A stretch of 64,000 nucleotides of DNA from Chlorocebus sabaeus. Taxonomy: Eukaryota > Chordata > Mammalia > Primates > Cercopithecidae. Shown here piece by piece: positions 32,867 to 43,828 of this stretch; the stretch's first letter is position 1, and each line of letters opens with the position of its first letter. Where the stretch lies: assembly GCF_047675955.1 (NCBI RefSeq), contig NC_132925.1:71925622-71989621 (forward strand), in the 5' to 3' direction. Below the pieces are notes generated by a model. That model saw nothing but the letters and a program-made list of their open reading frames with translations. It ran no database searches and had not been told where the DNA came from. The translations under genes were made by a program, and so were the position numbers.

Positions 32867-35800
32867 ATGGCAGGATCAAGTTCACACATAACAATCTTAA
32901 CCTTAAATGTAAATGGACTAAATGCTCCAATTAAAAGACACAGACTGGCAAACTGGATAAAGAGTCAAGACCCATCAGTCTGCTGTATTCAGGAGACCCA
33001 TCTCATACGCAGAGACATACATAGGCTCAAAATAAAGGGATGGAGGAAGATTTACCAAGCAAATGGAGAACCAAAAAAAGCGGGGGTTGCAATACTAGTC
33101 TCTGATAAAACAGACTTTAAACCATCAAAGATCAAAAGAGACAAAGAAGGCCATTACATAATGGTAAAGGGATCAATTCAACAGGAAGAGATAACTATCC
33201 TAAATATATATGCACCCAATACAGGAGCACCCAGATTCATAAAGCAAGTCCTTAGAGACTTACAAAGAGACTTAGACTCCCATACAATAATAATGGGAGA
33301 CTTCAACACCCCACTGTCAACATTAGACAGATCAACGAGACAGAAAGTTAACAAGGATATCCAGGAATTGAACTCATCTCTGCAGCAAGCAGACCTAATA
33401 GACATCTATAGAACTCTCCACCCCAAATCAACAGAATATACATTCTTCTCAGCACCACATCGTACTTACTACAAAATTGACCACGTAATTGGAAGTAAAG
33501 CACTCCTCAGCAAATGTACAAGAACAGAAATTATAACAAACTGTCTCTCAGACCACAGTGCAATCAAACTAGAACTCAGGACTAAGAAACTCAATCAAAA
33601 CCGCTCAACTACATGGAAACTGAACAACCTGCTCCTGAATGACTACTGGGTACATAACGAAATGAAGGCAGAAATAAAGATGTTCTTTGAAACCAATGAG
33701 AACAAAGATACAACATACTAGAATCTCTGGGACACATTTAAAGCAGTGTGTAGAGGGAAATTTATAGCACTAAATGCCCACAAGAGAAAGCAGGAAAGAT
33801 CTAAAATTGACACTCTAACATTGCAATTAAAAGAACTAGAGAAGCAAGAGCAAACACATTCGAAAGCTAGCAGAAGGCAAGAAATAACTAAGATCAGAGC
33901 AGAACTGAAGGAGATAGAGAAAAAAAAAACCCTCCAAAAAATCAATGAATCCAGGAGTTGGTTTTTTGAAAAGATCAACAAAATTGACAGACCACTAGCA
34001 AGACTAATAAAGAAGAAAAGAGAGAAGAATCAAATCAACGCAATTAAAAATGATAAAGGGGATATCACCACCGACCCCACAGAAATACAAACTACCATCA
34101 GAGAATACTATAAACACCTCTATGCAAATAAACTGGAAAATCTAGAAGAAATGGATAATTTCCTGGACACTTACACTCTTCCAAGACTAAACCAGGAAGA
34201 AGTTGAATCCCTGAATAGACCAATAGCAGGCTCTGAAATTGAGGCAATAATTAATAGCCTACCAACCAAAAAAAGTCCAGGACCAGATGGATTCACAGCT
34301 GAATTCTACCAGAGGTACAAGGAGGAGTTGGTACCATTCCTTCTGAAACTATTCCAATCAATAGAAAAAGAGGGAATCCTCCCTAACTCATTTTATGAGG
34401 CCAACATCATCCTGATACCAAAGCCTGGCAGAGACACAACAAAAAAAGAGAATTTTAGACCAATATCCCTGATGAACATCGATGCAAAAATCCTCAATAA
34501 AATACTGGCAAACCGGATTCAGCAGCACATCAAAAAGCTTATCCACCATGATCAAGTGGGCTTCATCCCTGGGATGCAAGGCTGGTTCAACATTCGCAAA
34601 TCAATAAACATAATCCAGCATATAAACAGAACCAAAGACAAGAACCACATCATTATCTCAATAGATGCAGAAAAGGCTTTTGACAAAATTCAACAGCCCT
34701 TCATGCTAAAAACGCTCAATAAATTCGGTATTGATGGAACGTACCTCAAAATCATAAGAGCTATTTATGACAAACCCACAGCCAATATCATACTGAATGG
34801 GCAAAAACTGGAAAAATTCCCTTTGAAAACTGGCACAAGACAGGGATGCCCTCTCTCACCACTCCTATTCAACATAGTGTTGGAAGTTCTGGCTAGGGCA
34901 ATCAGGCAAGAGAAAGAAATCAAGGGGATTCAGTTAGGAAAAGAAGAAGTCAAATTGTCCCTGTTTGCAGACGACATGATTGTATATTTAGAAAACCCCA
35001 TTGTCTCAGCCCAAAATCTCCTTAAGCTGATAAGCAACTTCAGCAAAGTCTCAGGATACAAAATTAATGTGCAAAAATCACAAGCATTCTTATACACCAG
35101 TGACAGTCAAACAGAGAGCCAAATCAGGAATGAACTTCCATTCACAATTGCTTCAAAGAGAATAAAATACCTAGGAATCCAACTTACAAGGGATGTAAAG
35201 GACCTCTTCAAGGAGAACTACAAACCACTGCTCAGTGAAATCAAAGAGGACACAAACAAATGGAAGAACATACCATGCTCATGGATAGGAAGAATCAATA
35301 TTGTGAAAATGGCCATACTGCCCAAGGTAATTTATAGATTCAATGCCATCCCCATCAAGCTACCAATGAGCTTCTTCACAGAATTGGAAAAAACTGCTTT
35401 AAAGTTCATATGGAACCAAAAAAGAGCCTGCATCTCCAAGTCAAAAGAACAAAGCTGGAGGCATCATGCTACCTGACTTCAAACTATACTACAAGGCTAC
35501 AGTAACCAAAACAGCATGGTACTGGTACCAAAACAGAGATATAGACCAATGGAACAGAACAGAGTCCTCAGAAATAATACCACACATCTACAGCCATCTG
35601 ATCTTTGACAAACCTGAGAGAAACAAGAAATGGGGAAAGGATTCCCTATTTAATAACTGGTGCTGGGAAAATTGGCTAGCCATAAGTAGAAAGCTGAAAC
35701 TGGATCCTTTCCTTACTCCTTATACGAAAATTAATTCAAGGTGGATTAGAGACTTAAATGTTAGACCTAATACCATAAAAATCCTAGAGGAAAACCTAGG

Positions 35801-36683
35801 TAGTACCATTCAGGACATAGGCATGGGCAAAGACTTCATGTCTAAAACACCAAAAGCAATGGCAGCAAAAGCCAAAATTGACAAATGGGATCTCATTCAA
35901 CTAAAGAGCTTCTGCACAGCAAAAGAAACTACCATCAGAGTGAGCAGGCAACCTACAGAATGGGAGAAAATTTGTGCAATCTACTCATCTGACAAAGGGC
36001 TAATATCCAGAACCTACAAAGAACTCCAACAAATTTACAAGAAAAAAACAAACAACCCCATCCAAAAGTGGGCAAAGGATATGAACAGACATTTCTCAAA
36101 AGAAGACATTCATGCAGCCAACAGACACATGAAAAAATGCTCATCATCACTGGCCATCAGAGAAATGCAAATCAAAACCACAATGAGATACCATCTCACA
36201 CCAGTTAGAATGGCGATCATTAAAAAGTCAGGAAACAACAGGTGCTGGAGAGGATGTGGAGAAATAGGAACACTTTTACACTGTTGGTGGGATTGTAAAC
36301 TAGTTCAACCATTATGGAAAACAGTATGGCGATTCCTCAAGGATCTAGAACTAGATGTACCATATGACCCAGCCATCCCATTACTGGGTATATACCCAAA
36401 GGATTATAAATTATGCTGCTATAAAGACACATGCACACGTATGTTTATTGCAGCACTATTCACAATAGCAAAGACTTGGAATCAACCCAAATGTCCATCA
36501 GTGACAGATTGAATTAAGAAAATGTGGCACATATACACCATGGAATACTATGCAGCCATAAAAAAGGATGAGTTTGTGTCCTTTGTAGGGACATGGATGC
36601 AGCTGGAAACCATCATTCTTAGCAAACTATCACAAGAACAGAAAACCAAACACCGCATGTTCTCACTCATAGGTGGGAACTGA
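32867..36683 (+). pseudogene. ORF2: LINE-1 ORF2 (endonuclease/reverse transcriptase), disrupted
   Basis: ORF2p nicks target DNA and copies L1 RNA by target-primed reverse transcription. The endonuclease is complete, with N14, E43, D145, N147, D205, D229 and H230 all present by count. A TAG at 33719-33721 (codon 285) stops translation in the linker; the same frame continues to 35476. The RT active site F-A-D-D lies at 34964-34975 (D702, D703), intact. Near 35442 the frame shifts, consistent with an 11-base loss compared with L1 consensus as I recall it. The C-terminal Cys motif (C-x3-C-x7-H-x4-C, about 36243-36296) is preserved in the new frame. A TGA at 36510-36512 comes before the expected terminal stop at 36681-36683. 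The last two lesions lie after the RT core. The likely products are an isolated endonuclease piece or nothing. Confidence 0.95.
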
Positions 36684-36914
36684 ACAATGAGATCACTTGG
36701 ACTCGGGAAGGGGAACATCACACACCGGGGCCTATCATGGGGAGGGGGGAGGGGGGAGGGATTGCATTGGGAGTTATACCTGATGTAAATGACGAGTTGA
36801 TGGGTGCAGCACACCAACATGGCACAAGTATACATATGTAACCTGCACGTTGTGCACATGTACCCTACAACTTAAAGTATAATAATAATAAATAAATTAA
36901 AAAAAAAAAAAAAA
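36684..36914 (+). other. L1 3' UTR and poly(A)
   Basis: Contains a G-rich polypurine tract at 36739-36760 capable in principle of G-quadruplex formation, AATAAA at 36891-36896, and a first A run ending at 36914. Confidence 0.9.
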
Positions 36915-36973
36915 GTCCATCAAATACCCAAGTGTGAACAACCATAAAAAAGAAAAAAAAAAAAAAAAAAAAA
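36915..36973 (+). other. Candidate 3'-transduced segment with second poly(A)
   Basis: About 30 bases of non-L1 sequence starting GTCCATCAAATACCC are followed by a mixed A-rich stretch and a pure A run (36953-36973), after which comes the right target duplication. This is the arrangement left when L1 transcription reads past its own signal. Confidence 0.6.
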
Positions 36974-36983
36974 GGTACACTGG
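36971..36983. other. Right target-site duplication of the L1PA element
   Basis: AAAGGTACACTGG, the partner of 30748-30760 with three substitutions. The first bases overlap the poly(A). Confidence 0.7.
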
Positions 36984-37372
36984 ATAGGGCATTTACTATG
37001 AATGGAGCTTGAAGGATTGGAGGTTGCTCTGGATGAGTTAATGAGTGAGTCGTGAGTGAATGTGAAGTCCTAGGACATTACCATATGCTACTGTACACCT
37101 TAAAAAACACTGTACACACTTATTACCACTATCATTATACACTACACAATTTTATGTGCTATACCTTTATATGACTGGCAACACAATAGGTTTGCTTATA
37201 CCAGCATCGTTACAAAAATATGAGTAACAAACACATTGTGCTACAACATTATGACAGTTACAAACTCACTAGGTGACAGAAAATTTTAAGTTCCATTATA
37301 ATCTTATGGGATCATCATATATGAGGACTATCATTGATCAAAACATTGTTATATGGCTCATGACTATATATA
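36984..37372 (-). mobile_element. TcMar-Tigger fragment, MER2-group
   Basis: 'GAATGGAGCTTGAAGGATTG', 'TGCTACTGTACACCTTAAAA' and the end 'TTATAATCTTATGGGATCAT...ATGGCTCATGACT' match a Tigger/MER2-type element whose terminus lies at about 37370. The other end is missing, or was left on the far side of the L1PA insertion. Confidence 0.6.
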
Positions 37373-37419
37373 ATAAATATAAGAGTTTAAACGGGTATAA
37401 AAGGAGCCTGGGATTTTAT

Positions 37420-37962
37420 ATATCACTTCAATTGATGAAATAATGACACAGTAGAAAAAGCTATATCCTCAAAACATTAGCAAAATCAAAGTTAAAGTGG
37501 CTATCTTAATATTAATAACAGAGTAGACTGCAGAGAAAATTACCAGAAACATAGAAAGACATAGTGATAAAATATATAATAATAATACATTATGACATAC
37601 AATGATATATAATATATAATTATAATGATATATTTATTGATAAAAAGATATATAGTATATAATGATAAAATATATACAATAAAAAGTTAAATATATAATG
37701 ATTAAAAAGGTCAATCAAACAAGAAGACATAGCAATCCTAAATGTGTATGCATCAAACAACAAAGCTACCAAATGCAACATAGTTGAAAAGAAAAACAGA
37801 CATATACACATTTACAGTTGGTGATTTCAACACCCCTCTCTCAACAACTGAGAGAACAATTGGATAAAAAATTAGCAAGTGTAAAGAAGAACTCAACAAC
37901 ATCATCAACCAATAGGATCCAATCAGCATTTATAAGTAGCATACACAGTATTTAATGACTAA
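37420..37962 (+). repeat. Old L1 ORF2 endonuclease-region fragment
   Basis: 'AAGAAGACATAGCAATCC', 'TAAATGTGTATGCATCAAAC', 'GGTGATTTCAACACCCCTC' correspond to the endonuclease part of L1M ORF2. Several stops and an internal ATA-rich expansion (37560-37700) make it non-coding. Confidence 0.75.
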
Positions 37963-39103
37963 CTTAATGTTACTCTAACGTTAGTCTAACTTGCCAGAAA
38001 GTTCAACTGGTATAAGCATTAAACTTCTGTAATGATACCATTGCTAAGATATGAGCCCTTTGCTCTTGCTCTGTCTTTTTTAATCATTCATGTCTGTATC
38101 ACGTTTTGTGTTGCCAATGGGGGGAAACCAACCCTTTACGTGCTGTTGTCAAGCAAGTATAAGTGGGAAAAGTGCTATGAGGAGCTAAAAAAAAAATTAA
38201 ATTGTTACATTTTTGCTGATTGCACAAAGAGGACCTAACATGAGAAGGAAAGTGCTGATTCTGGTGTAGTTGGGAAGGAAACAGACTTCTGAAGCAAGGG
38301 ACTTAAGGTTTACATCATGTGAAATCGATTGTGCATTGTCTTCTCTAAGTATTTTGAAGGAGGGCAAAACCCCAACTTTCTCTATTTGTTTGATAAAACG
38401 AAGAATAGTTTGTAAAAGCAACAACAGCACACTGAAAAAGTTCTTCCCTGAAAAATGGCAAAACACTTTCCAAGAGCACAAAACCGGCTGGCTTTTGGTT
38501 TAATTCAGCAATACTTCTATCCATTGGCAGAAATAACAGCATATTTCCTGCAGATCAAATTTGAAGTTTCTCTCAGAAAATATCTTGGGTTTTGTATATG
38601 CATATTCATAAAATGAAAATAACTTGATTTGCTGGCACTCTGGTCCTGGATGCAGAGAGGTAGAGAGGGAGAGTAATATTGTTAGGAATTCAAGTAAAAG
38701 AGCAGGGCCAAAGAAAGCAAGAAAGTGAAGTAAAAACACAGGTCAAGTCTCTAGAAAGAGCAGAAATATGCAGATGTTAACCGTGCAGATGTGCTTGGGA
38801 AAGAAGGCGGCTTTTCTTCTCAGGATCCTATAGCATGAGCTTGAAAATATTGGTTGCCTGACCCAGATGGTAGAGCGTCTCACGTATGTCAGTGCAGAGA
38901 CGAAGGTGTGTCTGGATGCAAGCTGGCTGGGATTCCAGCCAGGGAAACAGCAGTGAAGCTCAGAATGAGAGGGAAGCATCTGATCTTTTCTAACAGAGGT
39001 GCCCTTCAGAACAAGGCTCATGTCTGCTTAGGTGACAGCAGCTTGTAGAAAAGTGAAGGAAATAATCAGAATATTATTTGTTTGCACCTCCAGTTCCATT
39101 TTC
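37963..39103. other. No recognised feature
   Basis: Apparently single-copy sequence. Overlapping open frames of 65-94 codons on both strands (38032-39048) show no recognisable domain. Confidence 0.4.
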
Positions 39104-39292
39104 TACTTTGTCTTTTCCTTCTTTCCTTCCTTCCTTCCTTCCTCCCTCCCTCCGTGTCTTTCTTTCTTTCTCTTTCTTCCTTCCTTCTTTCCTTTCTCTC
39201 TTTCTTTCTTTCCTTCCTTCTTTTCTTTTTTTATTTCTTTCCTTCCTTCCTTCCTTCTTTCTTACCTTCTTTTTTTCTTTCTTCCTTTCATA
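39104..39292. repeat. Polypyrimidine (TTCC)n/(TTTC)n tract
   Basis: Nearly 190 bases of C/T with TTCC, CTCC and TTTC blocks. Three overlapping Phe/Ser/Leu-rich frames arise from it and are not genes. Confidence 0.95.
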
Positions 39293-39784
39293 TATGGGAG
39301 GGGCATCACAGTTTTCATCCCTAGTTACTCCCCGACCAGGCTGTCAGGCTGCAGTGGCTGCCTTTTTCCAAGACTACGGCTGCTGTTTGGTAGCAGGAAA
39401 TGTTCCCTGCTGTCACTAGCCATGGAGTCCTACACCATTGTTTGTGAGTTTCTCTTAACACTACCCATACCTATGTAATGTCCCCTTCATAAAACTTAAC
39501 TCAATTATCTCATTTGAATATTTTATCTGTTTCCTGCTGGGACACTAACCTAGAAAGTAAATTGGTCCTGATTGGTAAGTCAGTTCCAGAAAGGTGACTT
39601 AAAGTGGAGGAAAGAGAATAGTAGCGATGATGGGAGAGAAACCTCCAAGACAACATGCTGCTATGGTCCTTGGCTGTCCTCTAGGAAAGCAGCACTACTC
39701 CCTAAGCCATCTGTCTTAGGTTACAGTGTTGCAGAAATTAAGAAAATGACATTGGGTGTCATTGGGAGCTTGGAAATGACAGGC
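39293..39784. other. No recognised feature
   Basis: No repeat family or gene recognised. Confidence 0.35.
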
Positions 39785-39968
39785 AGTATGAAGTTAATGG
39801 AGTTATGGAAAGAACCCAGGATTGAGAGTTACACAAACCTGGGTCTGTTACTTAATATCTGTGTGGCCTAGAAAAAGTGACTTAAATCTTTGAACCTCAC
39901 TTTTTTTCATGTATTCAAAAAGGTAATAGTATCCACATCTTGGTGACTTTGTGTGATGGTTAATTATT
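39785..39968 (-). repeat. MIR SINE
   Basis: 'TGGAAAGAACCCAGGATTG', 'TGTTACTTAATATCTGTG' and 'GGTAATAGTATCCACATC' fit an antisense MIR. Confidence 0.55.
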
Positions 39969-40894
39969 AAGATAACAAAATGCACCTAGGGCAGGGTCCA
40001 GAGCTTTCTAGTTTCTTGGTCAATGTTAGTTCCCTTCTTCCTTCTCTGCTTCCAAGTAACCAAACAAGTCATGGGATGCCGAGGCGTGGGAAAGTTTATG
40101 CTCCTAGAGCAGAAACGTGTTTAGTGGCATGATGGTGCTGCACTATTGCTTTACTAATAAGCGGCTATGGTGCACAGTACCCTGCACTGGCATCAGAACT
40201 AGATTAAAGATTTAGACAATCCACAAGGCCAGTTGATTTTTTGCAACATACTTGTCTTCTCTGAGCCCCAGTATCCCATGAGTAAAGTGAAGCATTTGGG
40301 CCAGATCGGCTCTTCCTAAAATATGAGTCACAGTCTGGAATTGAGAGGGAGACAAGGGCATAAGGAGGGGAGTATGTTTCCCTTCAACTTCCAGAATGAA
40401 AAGATAGAAGGCAATAGAAATGACAGCAGTCCATTTAATTATCTGTAGCAAAAATAATGTGCTGGTAGGTCATAAGCTGGATACATTTGCAGATGTGTTT
40501 TGTTTGCCCTGCATACTGGTGTTTCAAAATTTTGCATTATTTGACAACCTTTAAAACTCAGGAGACATGATATGAAAATTGAGATTGCCAGCTTCTCTCA
40601 AAAATCTAGTCATATTCCCTCCCCTACTACACAAATTTCTACAGGGTAGTAGTGGCCAGGGCTGAGAAAGTGCTGCCACCTAAAGAAAGAACCTGAGCCC
40701 TCCTGTTGGTCACAGTCTTCATCTAGCCGACTTCTCCAGTATGTATGTTACCTGGCAGACTCTTGAGGACATTCGAGTGCTTGAAGCTTAATAAATTAAG
40801 AAATGTAGTTTGCAATGTAAATGGTTCCAATAGATTAAAAATTGCCTTTTATCTTCACTAAAATAGAAAATAAAACTAAGCACCAAGGATATAT
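39969..40894. other. Mostly unrecognised; possible MIR remnant
   Basis: A short MIR-like antisense stretch may lie at 40245-40312 ('CTTCTCTGAGCCCCAGTATC'). Otherwise I see nothing. Confidence 0.35.
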
Positions 40895-41080
40895 TGGTAT
40901 AATACAACTCAATACAAATCAACTAATAGCAATGTATGGACCTTTATTGGAACTTAATACAAGCAAACTGTAAAAATCTAAAATAATTCATGAGGTACTC
41001 AGGGAAATTTAAAGATTGAGTGAATATTTATGGTATTTGGGAATTACTCATATATTTGATGTTGTAACAGTGACACTGCT
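40895..41080 (+). repeat. L1ME-type 3' UTR, first half
   Basis: 'GCAATGTATGGACCTTTATT', 'CAAGCAAACTGTAAAAATC' and 'GGGAAATTTAAAGATTGAG' belong to an old L1 3' UTR that continues at 42838, on the far side of an antisense L1M insertion. Confidence 0.6.
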
Positions 41081-41084
41081 ACTT

Positions 41085-42660
41085 TGGCTTTTTTATTGTT
41101 AATACATTTTATTTTTTGAGCAGTTTTAGGTTCACAGTGAGACTGAGCAGAAAGTGCAGTGAGTTCCTATCTACTTCCTGCTCCCCACCCACCCCATCCC
41201 ACCCCCCCACACACAACATACCCTGCTCTCTACATCCCACGTTAGAGTATATGTTTAATGCAACCAACAAACCTACTCTGACACACAATTTTCACCCAAA
41301 GTCCATAGTTTACATTAGGGATCACTTAGTGTTGGACATTCTGTGTGTTTGGACAAATGTATAGTGACATGTATTCACATTAAAGTATCATGCAGAATAA
41401 TTTAACTGCCCTAAACATTCTCTATGCTCTCTGTCTATTCGTCTTTTCCTCTCACCTAACCCCTGTCAACCACAACACTTTTTTACCACCTCCAGTTTTG
41501 TTTTTCTCTTTCGATATCGAGTTGGCTATTCTGGGTATTTTGCCTCTCCGTAGAAACTTTAAAATCAGTTTGTAGATATCCACACTTGATCATGGTGCGT
41601 AATTATTTTTATACATTGTTGGATTGAATTTGCTAATATTTTGCTACCTATGTATGTGTGAGGTATTACTGTATATGGTTTTTCCATGTAATATCTTTGT
41701 CTGATTTTTGTATTGAAGCAGTGTTGGCCTCTTAGACTGAGTTAGAAACTATTCCCACTGTTTTAATCATCTGGAAGAGATTGTAGAGAATTGGCATGAT
41801 TTTTTTCCTTAAATGTTTGGTATAATTTAGCAGTGAACCCATCTGGGTCTGCTGCTTTTTATTTTGAAAGGTTATTAGTTATTGATTCAATGTCTTTAAT
41901 AGATATTGGCTTATGATAGCCTCTTTCTTTTTGTGCAAAATTTGACAAGTTGTATTCTTCAAGATATTGGGTCCATTTCATCTAGATTATCAAGTTGTGA
42001 GCATAGAACTGTTCATAATAACCTTTTATCAACATTTTAACATCAATGGGTTCCGTAGTAATGTCCCCTCTTTAATGTATGATACTAGCAATTTGTGTCA
42101 TCTCTCTCTCTTAGCCCAGCTAGAGTTTTTATTGATCTTTTCAAAGAATCAGTTATTCATTTCATTTATTTTCTTTATTGACTTTCTGTTTTTCAATTTT
42201 ATTGATGTGCATTCTAGCTTTTATTATTTCTTTTCTTCTGCTTACTTTGGATTTAATTTGGTCTTCCTTTTCTATCTTCCTAAGGTGAAGGCTTAAATTA
42301 TTGATTTGAGATTTTTCTTTTCTAATATGCGCAATACGAGTTGACTGATGGTGCTGTTGAGTTCAACCATGTCCTCCACCTTTTGGATCTGTCCCCATCT
42401 AACAGAGGAGTGTTGGAGTCTCCAATTATAAGGGTGGACTCTCCTGTTTCTCCTTGCAATTCTATCAGTTTCTGTTTCAAGTATTTTGACACTCTGTCAT
42501 TAGGCATACACACCTTAAAGACTGTTATGTCTTCTTGGAGCATTGACACTTTTATCATTATGTAACACCTCCTCTGTATTTCTGATAATTTTCCTTGCTC
42601 TGAGGTCTGCTGTGTCTGAAATTAGTATAGCTACTTCCACTTATTTTGATTGATGTTAGC
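41085..42660 (-). repeat. L1M fragment, antisense (3' UTR and ORF2 parts)
   Basis: Read on the minus strand. The 3' part is at 41085-41520 ('GAGCAGTTTTAGGTTCACAG', 'CCCAAAGTCCATAGTTTACA'). ORF2-derived sequence follows ('CCCATCTGGGTCTG', 'TTTTATTGATCTTTTCAAAG'), up to an endonuclease remnant (42558-42322) with 'LIIGDSNTPLL' and 'DRSKRW'. Internal deletions join distant parts of ORF2, and all frames are broken. Confidence 0.75.
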
Positions 42661-42663
42661 ATG

Positions 42664-42762
42664 GTGATATGGTTTGGTTGTATTCCCACCCAAATCTCAT
42701 CTTGGATTGTAGCTCCCAATCTCACCAATTTTGGGGACAGTAGTCTTCCCTGTGACCTCGTT
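42664..42762 (+). repeat. THE1/MST LTR 5' fragment
   Basis: 'GTGATATGGTTTGGTTGTA', 'TCCCACCCAAATCTCATC' and 'TTGGATTGTAGCTCCCA' are the start of a THE1/MST LTR; the remainder is missing. Confidence 0.7.
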
Positions 42763-42837
42763 TCTCTGATGGGTCTGATGACCTCATTTCTTTGTACTTG
42801 TTAGGACAGAGTGGCAACTTCTATGTTTCTTACCTGC

Positions 42838-43112
42838 CAGATAAGCAACTGGAAATCTCTGTTTTTTAAAAAAGTTCTTATCTTTCTAAGATGACTGCTG
42901 AGATACATATAGATGAGATATGATGCCTGGGATTTGCTTCAAAATAATCTAGGAGGATGAAAAGAAATGGGTGGGATGCAATTGAAACAAGATTGGTCAT
43001 GACTTGATCTGAGAACCCAACAAAATCCATTGTTGAATCTGGGTGATAGCTATATTGGTGTTCATGACATTGTTCTCTAAATGTTTGTATTTGTTTTTTC
43101 AAAATGTAGTTT
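42838..43112 (+). repeat. L1ME-type 3' UTR, second half
   Basis: 'AAAAAGTTCTTATCTTTC', 'CTGGGATTTGCTTCAAAATA' and 'GAAACAAGATTGGTCATGA' continue the 3' UTR begun at 40895. Confidence 0.65.
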
Positions 43113-43499
43113 TGAATTTTTCTCTTTTTCTACTTGGTGAACTTCGAATAACTATAGTTCTCTAAGAGGCCAGGTCCATTTTCTCTCTTCCTCCCACTCT
43201 ATCCTCCCGGCCTTTTCTCCAAACACTTCAGAAAAGACAGACAAGGCTCACCAAAACGTCTTAAAAGGAAGAAAAATAACTCTACCCTAGCGGTAGTTCC
43301 CATACTTCAGTCCTTCACTTTCTTCATGCATATCTTGCATACCCCACTGTAGTATTTTCTCTAAAATTGTCTTTAACTTTGTTTCAGATTAAGGCCCTTT
43401 TTTTTTCACAATGTCCTGAGAATTTTATGCATGAAACTAAAGAGTTGTGGTTCTAGCAATATTTTAATACATATAAAAATGAATCTGTAGCCACTAAAT
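43113..43499. other. No recognised feature
   Basis: Pyrimidine-rich, non-coding, no repeat family recognised. Confidence 0.35.
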
Positions 43500-43514
43500 A
43501 AAGTACATTGTTTC

Positions 43515-43813
43515 GACTGGGCACAGTGACTCACGCCTGTAATTCCCGCACTTTAGGAGGCTGAGGCGGGCAGATCATGAGGTCAGGAGATCGAGACCAT
43601 CCTGGCTAACACGGTGAAACCCCGTCTCTACTAAAAATACAAAAACAAAATTAGCCAGGCGTGGTGGTGCGCACCTGTAGTTCCAGCTACTCGGGAGGCT
43701 GAGGCAGGAGAATGGCATGAAGCCCCGAGGCAGAGGTTGCAGTGAGCCGAGATCACACCACCGCACTCCAGCCTGGGTGACAGAGCCAGACTCCATCTCA
43801 GAAAAAAAAAAAA
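43515..43813 (+). mobile_element. AluY
   Basis: Full-length dimer with the AluY-type block 'GATCATGAGGTCAGGAGATC', 'GACCATCCTGGCTAACACGG'. A perfect 15-bp duplication AAAGTACATTGTTTC lies at 43500-43514 and 43814-43828. Two antisense open frames across it are Alu shadows. Confidence 0.95.
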
Positions 43814-43828
43814 AAAGTACATTGTTTC

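Larger units (their letters stand above)
30761..36973 (+). mobile_element. Full-length L1PA-type LINE-1
   Basis: The element runs from GGGGCAGAGCAAGATGGCCG through 5' UTR, ORF1, a 63-base spacer, ORF2, 3' UTR and poly(A) at about 36899-36914. A short extra segment and second poly(A) extend it to 36973. The 5' UTR keeps an extra block of about 130 bases (31525-31656) that younger L1PA2/L1Hs copies lack. With the divergent ORF1 coiled coil, this suggests an L1PA4-L1PA7-age copy. ORF1 is open, ORF2 carries two stops and one frameshift. A diverged 13-bp duplication flanks the whole unit including the second tail. Confidence 0.95.

Noticed and set aside
39032..39478. Phe/Ser/Leu-rich open frames of 80-148 codons
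   Set aside because: They are translations of the polypyrimidine tract in three frames.
43575..43822. Antisense open frames over the AluY
   Set aside because: Typical antisense Alu translations ('SVTQAGVRW' type), not genes, although Alu exonisation is possible in principle.
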